Positions 61,167 through 64,000 of a DNA stretch of 64,000 nt are shown here, in pieces. Where the stretch lies: assembly GCA_030145245.1 (NCBI GenBank), contig JAQYWC010000001.1, forward strand, positions 186,001 through 250,000, in the 5' to 3' direction. The position numbers were made by a program, and so were the translations under genes. The DNA comes from Desulfobacterium sp. (GTDB lineage Bacteria; Desulfobacterota; Desulfobacteria; Desulfobacterales; Desulfobacteraceae). The notes beneath the pieces are model-generated. The model was not told the origin of the DNA. It was given only the letters and a program-made list of their open reading frames with translations, and did no database searches. The first letter of the stretch is position 1; each line of letters starts with the position of its first letter.

Positions 61167-62789
61167 TTAACCGTTGGCTTCGAGTATGGCCAGGACCTCG
61201 GCGCACTTTTCGTCAGCCCGGGCCATGATCTTGTCAGCCGTCTCAAGTGTAGCCGCTTTAAACGCCTCATCCTTGATATCCGGCAGATTGATCTGGACAT
61301 TTTTGTAAGCCCCCCAGATGCCGGTGGCAAGGGAGCGGGCCCCCACCTCCACATCGGATCTTGAGGCGGGATTGCCGTACCGGGCCACTTCACACATGGC
61401 ATCCCAGGCCTGGTCCCCGGTCTTCATGGTGGTCAGGGGCACCTCAACCGCTGTTTTCAATCCCTGCTGCATCTTTTCAAACCGGAGCGCCTTTTCCTCC
61501 TCGGTATCCCTGGGCATCCGCAGCCCTTCCATATAGTCGTTGAACGCCGATGTATCCGCATCGATCAAAGGAATCAGGTCCATGGAGGTCTTGTGAAGGG
61601 CCGGGATGATCGCCCGCATCTCCTTGTCAACCCCCTCAAACTTCCGCACCCCGTAAGTAAGCTGGGCCACCATGGAACCAAGTCCCGCGCCCATGGCCGC
61701 AACAGCAGCAGACACGGAACCGCCCCCGGGTGCTGAAGACCGGGAAGCCACCTCTTCAATGAACCCCCTCAAAGACATTGAGGCAAGGGGTTCGTCCGGC
61801 GCTTCCGCAACACGGTACTCGATGATCTTCTCCTTGGGATCAAACCGGGATACCGAGTTCAGTCCCATGCGTTCAATCACCAGTCGTATCTTCTGGTCCT
61901 CTTCCAGGATGAACAGGTTTTCCTTTTCAATGTAGTAGTCAGCCGCCATTAGCATGGCCTCAAGGGGAACAAGCCCCACGATCTCAGACCCTGCAACCCC
62001 AACGTTCAGGGCCTCCGCCTCTTTTTTCACCAGTTCAAAGAGCTGGTGAACCGCAGACACCTTGTAGTTGGTCAGGTTGACCGTCACCTGGGCCATGTTG
62101 TACTCGTCCACAAACCATCCCATGCCCTTGACCTCTTTCAACAGGCCCGGCTTGTCAACACCCCGGCCCGCCTCCCGAAGATTAAGCGCAATCCGATGGG
62201 CCTGGTTGCTGGTACCAAGGATGTTCACATTGTAGGCAATGAGAAAGAACCTCGCCCCGGTGGCTGTAGCGCCCCAGCTCGGAACAAATTTAGCAGGCCC
62301 GTAATCCGGCACCCACTCAGGCTGGCCCAGTTTCTCAGAAAGCCCCTCATACTCCCCCTCACGGATCTGGGGCAGGGTCTTCCGGTAATCCTGAGTTGCC
62401 GCCTCTTCATATAGGAAAAAGGGAACCTCAAGCTCTTTACCAGCCCGCTCTGCAAACTTCTTTGATATTTCGACACACTCTTCCATGGTCACGTTGGCAA
62501 CGGGAATAAAGGGACAGACATCCATGGCACCCATGCGGGGATGCTCACCCTTCTGGGTTGTCATGTCGATCAGCTCTTTTGCGACCCTGGCAGCGTTCAA
62601 CGCTCCTTCCACAACCGCATCCGGTGCACCGACAAAGGTGTAAACCGTCCGGTTTGTCGAATATCCAGGGTCAACATCCAGCAGGGTACAGCCTTTGGTC
62701 TTTTCGATCGCCTTGGTAATGGCATCGATAACGGTCTTATCCCTTCCTTCTGAAAAATTGGGTACGCATTCTACAATTTGTTTCATCAT
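61167..62789 (-). CDS. ftcD: Bifunctional formimidoyltransferase-cyclodeaminase (FTCD)
   Basis: 540 residues. Glutamate formimidoyltransferase part (1-about 330): QIVECVPNFSEGRDKTVIDAI, DPGYSTNRTVYTFVG, EHPRMGAMDVCPFIPVANVTMEECV, then GLVPLEAMLMAADYYIEKE. Cyclodeaminase part (about 345-540): SLRGFIEEVASRSSAPGGGSVSAAVAAMGAGLGSMVAQLTYG. Converts formiminoglutamate and THF to 5,10-methenyl-THF, glutamate and ammonia, the end of histidine degradation or purine fermentation. No hut genes are adjacent. Start ATG 62789 or the next codon. Confidence 0.95.
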   Translation of the reverse strand: MMKQIVECVPNFSEGRDKTVIDAITKAIEKTKGCTLLDVDPGYSTNRTVYTFVGAPDAVVEGALNAARVAKELIDMTTQKGEHPRMGAMDVCPFIPVANVTMEECVEISKKFAERAGKELEVPFFLYEEAATQDYRKTLPQIREGEYEGLSEKLGQPEWVPDYGPAKFVPSWGATATGARFFLIAYNVNILGTSNQAHRIALNLREAGRGVDKPGLLKEVKGMGWFVDEYNMAQVTVNLTNYKVSAVHQLFELVKKEAEALNVGVAGSEIVGLVPLEAMLMAADYYIEKENLFILEEDQKIRLVIERMGLNSVSRFDPKEKIIEYRVAEAPDEPLASMSLRGFIEEVASRSSAPGGGSVSAAVAAMGAGLGSMVAQLTYGVRKFEGVDKEMRAIIPALHKTSMDLIPLIDADTSAFNDYMEGLRMPRDTEEEKALRFEKMQQGLKTAVEVPLTTMKTGDQAWDAMCEVARYGNPASRSDVEVGARSLATGIWGAYKNVQINLPDIKDEAFKAATLETADKIMARADEKCAEVLAILEANG

Positions 62790-63261
62790 ACATCCTGTGC
62801 CTTGATAAGGTTCAACTAACTGGTATCCTATGCGGATTTTGCTTTTAAATTCAAAGCAATAATATGCCGTAAAATAGGGTGAAAGTCAAATCCTATTGAT
62901 CTGGTCATGCCCACGGCTAAAGGATTGTACCGTGTTTTTTTGATGACGAATAATTCTCTGAATGTAATTCATTGCTTGTAATTAAAATTCTACTCTGATA
63001 CCTCAAATACTGCTGTTTGCCTATTAGATAGAAATGATATTATCGAGTCGTTGCCAAATTTTAGATGAAAGTGTTTGCAGTGCGGGAATCAGGATAAACA
63101 GAAAACTCGATAACATTAATATTGTGAGGTTATCCTGTTAGCGTTTTACATTATAGAAACTAAAAAATATGCCCGACAGGTTTAATAATGAAGATTATGC
63201 AGATCCGCTGAACTTATTGTTCTGCAATACATACATGACACATGTAATTTGAGAGGTTTAA
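62790..63261. other. 472-bp divergent intergenic region, no gene seen
   Basis: AT-rich. On the minus strand TTGACT (62890-62885) followed by TATTAT is a possible FTCD promoter with a long 19-nt spacer. The inverted repeat TGAAT-GTA-ATTCA is at 62959-62971. Nothing protein-like was found in either strand. Confidence 0.5.
62959..62971. promoter_or_regulatory. Dyad TGAAT-GTA-ATTCA upstream of ftcD
   Basis: Perfect 5-bp inverted repeat, about 170 bp upstream of the ftcD start; the same 13 bases occur in the acs dyad at 29604. Weak evidence for a shared regulator. Confidence 0.3.
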
Positions 63262-64000
63262 GTGCTAAAACATCATGCAAAAGCACAGTCACAATTTGTA
63301 AGTAGAAAAAATTCCGATTATTCGGCTGGTGAATTCAGAAATGAATTTATGAGAGATAGGGATAGAATTTTATATTCAAAATCATTTAGGCGTTTAAGCA
63401 GGAAAACCCAAGTTTTCCTTCCGGCTTCTGATGACCATGTTCGTACAAGGCTTACTCACTCTTTGGAAGTTTCACAAATTGCGACTATTTCAGCTCAAGC
63501 TTTAGGATTAGATAGAGATTTAACAGAGGCTATAGCTTTAGGTCATGACATTGGTCATACGCCATTTGGTCATACTGGAGAAAGAGTATTAAATCTTATA
63601 GCAACTTGTTGCGATGATTTAGGAGGACTTAGCCCTGAATTGTCTATAAATGAAATGGGATTCAAACATAATTTACAAGGAATAAGAGTTACATCTGACT
63701 TAGATTCTCTTTATCAGAATATGTCAGGGTTAAATCTTTCCAACTATACCCTCTGGGGAATACGAAATCATACAAGTAAAGCATGGAAAAAATGTGGTTT
63801 TCGTCAAAACGTCAAAAACAAGAAGTACATTTGTAACAACCCTCGAAATCGGAAAAATTGTGATTGCAAGCATGGAAATAACCATGATGCTTTAGGAAAT
63901 AAATTCTATGATCAATATGAAGATTTGACAAAAATATACATTGACAAAGAACTTGGTCACTATGCGTGGAGCTTTGAAGGCTTTTTCGTAGAAATGGCGG
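63262..64000 (+). CDS. dgt: dGTP triphosphohydrolase-like HD protein, 5' part
   Basis: 246 codons from GTG 63262 (GAGAGG upstream), open to the window end. FRNEFMRDRDRILYSKSFRRLSRKTQVFLPASDDHVRTRLTHSLEVSQIATISAQALGLDRDLTEAIALGHDIGHTPFGHTGE is the Dgt core, with the HD-domain metal ligands (H of RLTHS, HD of GHDIGH). A Cys-rich insert (KKYICNNPRNRKNCDCKHGNNHD) is not usual. The gene is markedly more AT-rich than most of the window. Dgt hydrolyses dGTP to deoxyguanosine and triphosphate and can act in phage defence. Confidence 0.88.
   Translation, partial: MLKHHAKAQSQFVSRKNSDYSAGEFRNEFMRDRDRILYSKSFRRLSRKTQVFLPASDDHVRTRLTHSLEVSQIATISAQALGLDRDLTEAIALGHDIGHTPFGHTGERVLNLIATCCDDLGGLSPELSINEMGFKHNLQGIRVTSDLDSLYQNMSGLNLSNYTLWGIRNHTSKAWKKCGFRQNVKNKKYICNNPRNRKNCDCKHGNNHDALGNKFYDQYEDLTKIYIDKELGHYAWSFEGFFVEMA

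Noticed and set aside
1-64000. CRISPR arrays, insertion sequences, tRNA or rRNA genes
   Set aside because: No spaced direct-repeat array, transposase motif with terminal inverted repeats, or cloverleaf was found by reading both strands. A small tRNA-like element could still be missed by eye.

Overview
The window looks like a chromosomal segment of a Gram-negative, anaerobic, metabolically versatile bacterium, most likely a Desulfobacterota/Desulfobacterales relative. This is inferred from gene content: four NtrC-type sigma-54 activators with matching -24/-12 promoters, two acyl-CoA synthetases beside an OFA-type carrier, a corrinoid protein/UroD-like methyltransferase/DUF1638 set, a TAXI-TRAP transporter with DUF1850 and fused permease, and a VPLPA-type sorting protein. 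No rRNA, tRNA, CRISPR array, prophage or intact insertion sequence was seen, and no dissimilatory sulfur gene lies in the window, so the taxonomic call is an inference.

Layout. 1-10.8 kb: one long minus-strand signalling operon. In transcription order it holds a universal stress protein, an SLC13 permease with internal TrkA_C-like domains, two cytidylate-kinase-like proteins (one with a destroyed Walker A), two Rec-only response regulators flanking an unrecognised 325-aa protein, a pyruvate-phosphate-dikinase-like protein with a novel C-terminus, and a truncated sensor kinase. A consensus sigma-54 promoter stands before it. Tandem 15-bp sites lie upstream of that promoter, and a third copy lies upstream of the NtrC-type regulator. 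This is the best candidate in the window for an undescribed system.

11-19 kb: an RhlE-type helicase; an HExxH protein with a CFI-box tail; a corrinoid protein, UroD-family methyltransferase, DUF1638 and diguanylate cyclase cluster; a Cache/AlbA_2 membrane protein; and a small fossil of an SLC13 permease. 19-24 kb: an orphan solute-binding protein, a degraded P-loop ATPase, a Rec-HATPase protein without an obvious phosphoacceptor His, and a site-2-protease homologue that has lost its zinc ligands. 24-31 kb: OFA carrier, PrpE-like and Acs synthetases, LUD protein, acylphosphatase.

30.8-42 kb: three sigma-54 activators (XylR_N/V4R, PAS and GAF types), each divergent from a target with a -24/-12 element: a small secreted protein, a flavodoxin/methyltransferase/MFS operon, and an MFS exporter carrying an amber codon. 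An HxlR regulator, nitroreductase and VOC protein lie between them. 41.8-47 kb is rich in broken genes: the amber MFS gene, an LRR lipoprotein with TGA, and a TonB receptor with TGA. It also holds a metal-chelate-type binding protein and a structured leader with a terminator.

47-64 kb: a VPLPA-CTERM-like protein, a 971-aa coiled-coil lipoprotein, a TrmO-like protein, a Tim44-domain protein, a TAXI-TRAP operon (palindromic operator, binding protein, DUF1850, fused permease, IclR), a DUF1538/DUF1538/PII/CBS operon, bifunctional FTCD, and the 5' part of an AT-rich dGTPase gene running off the end.
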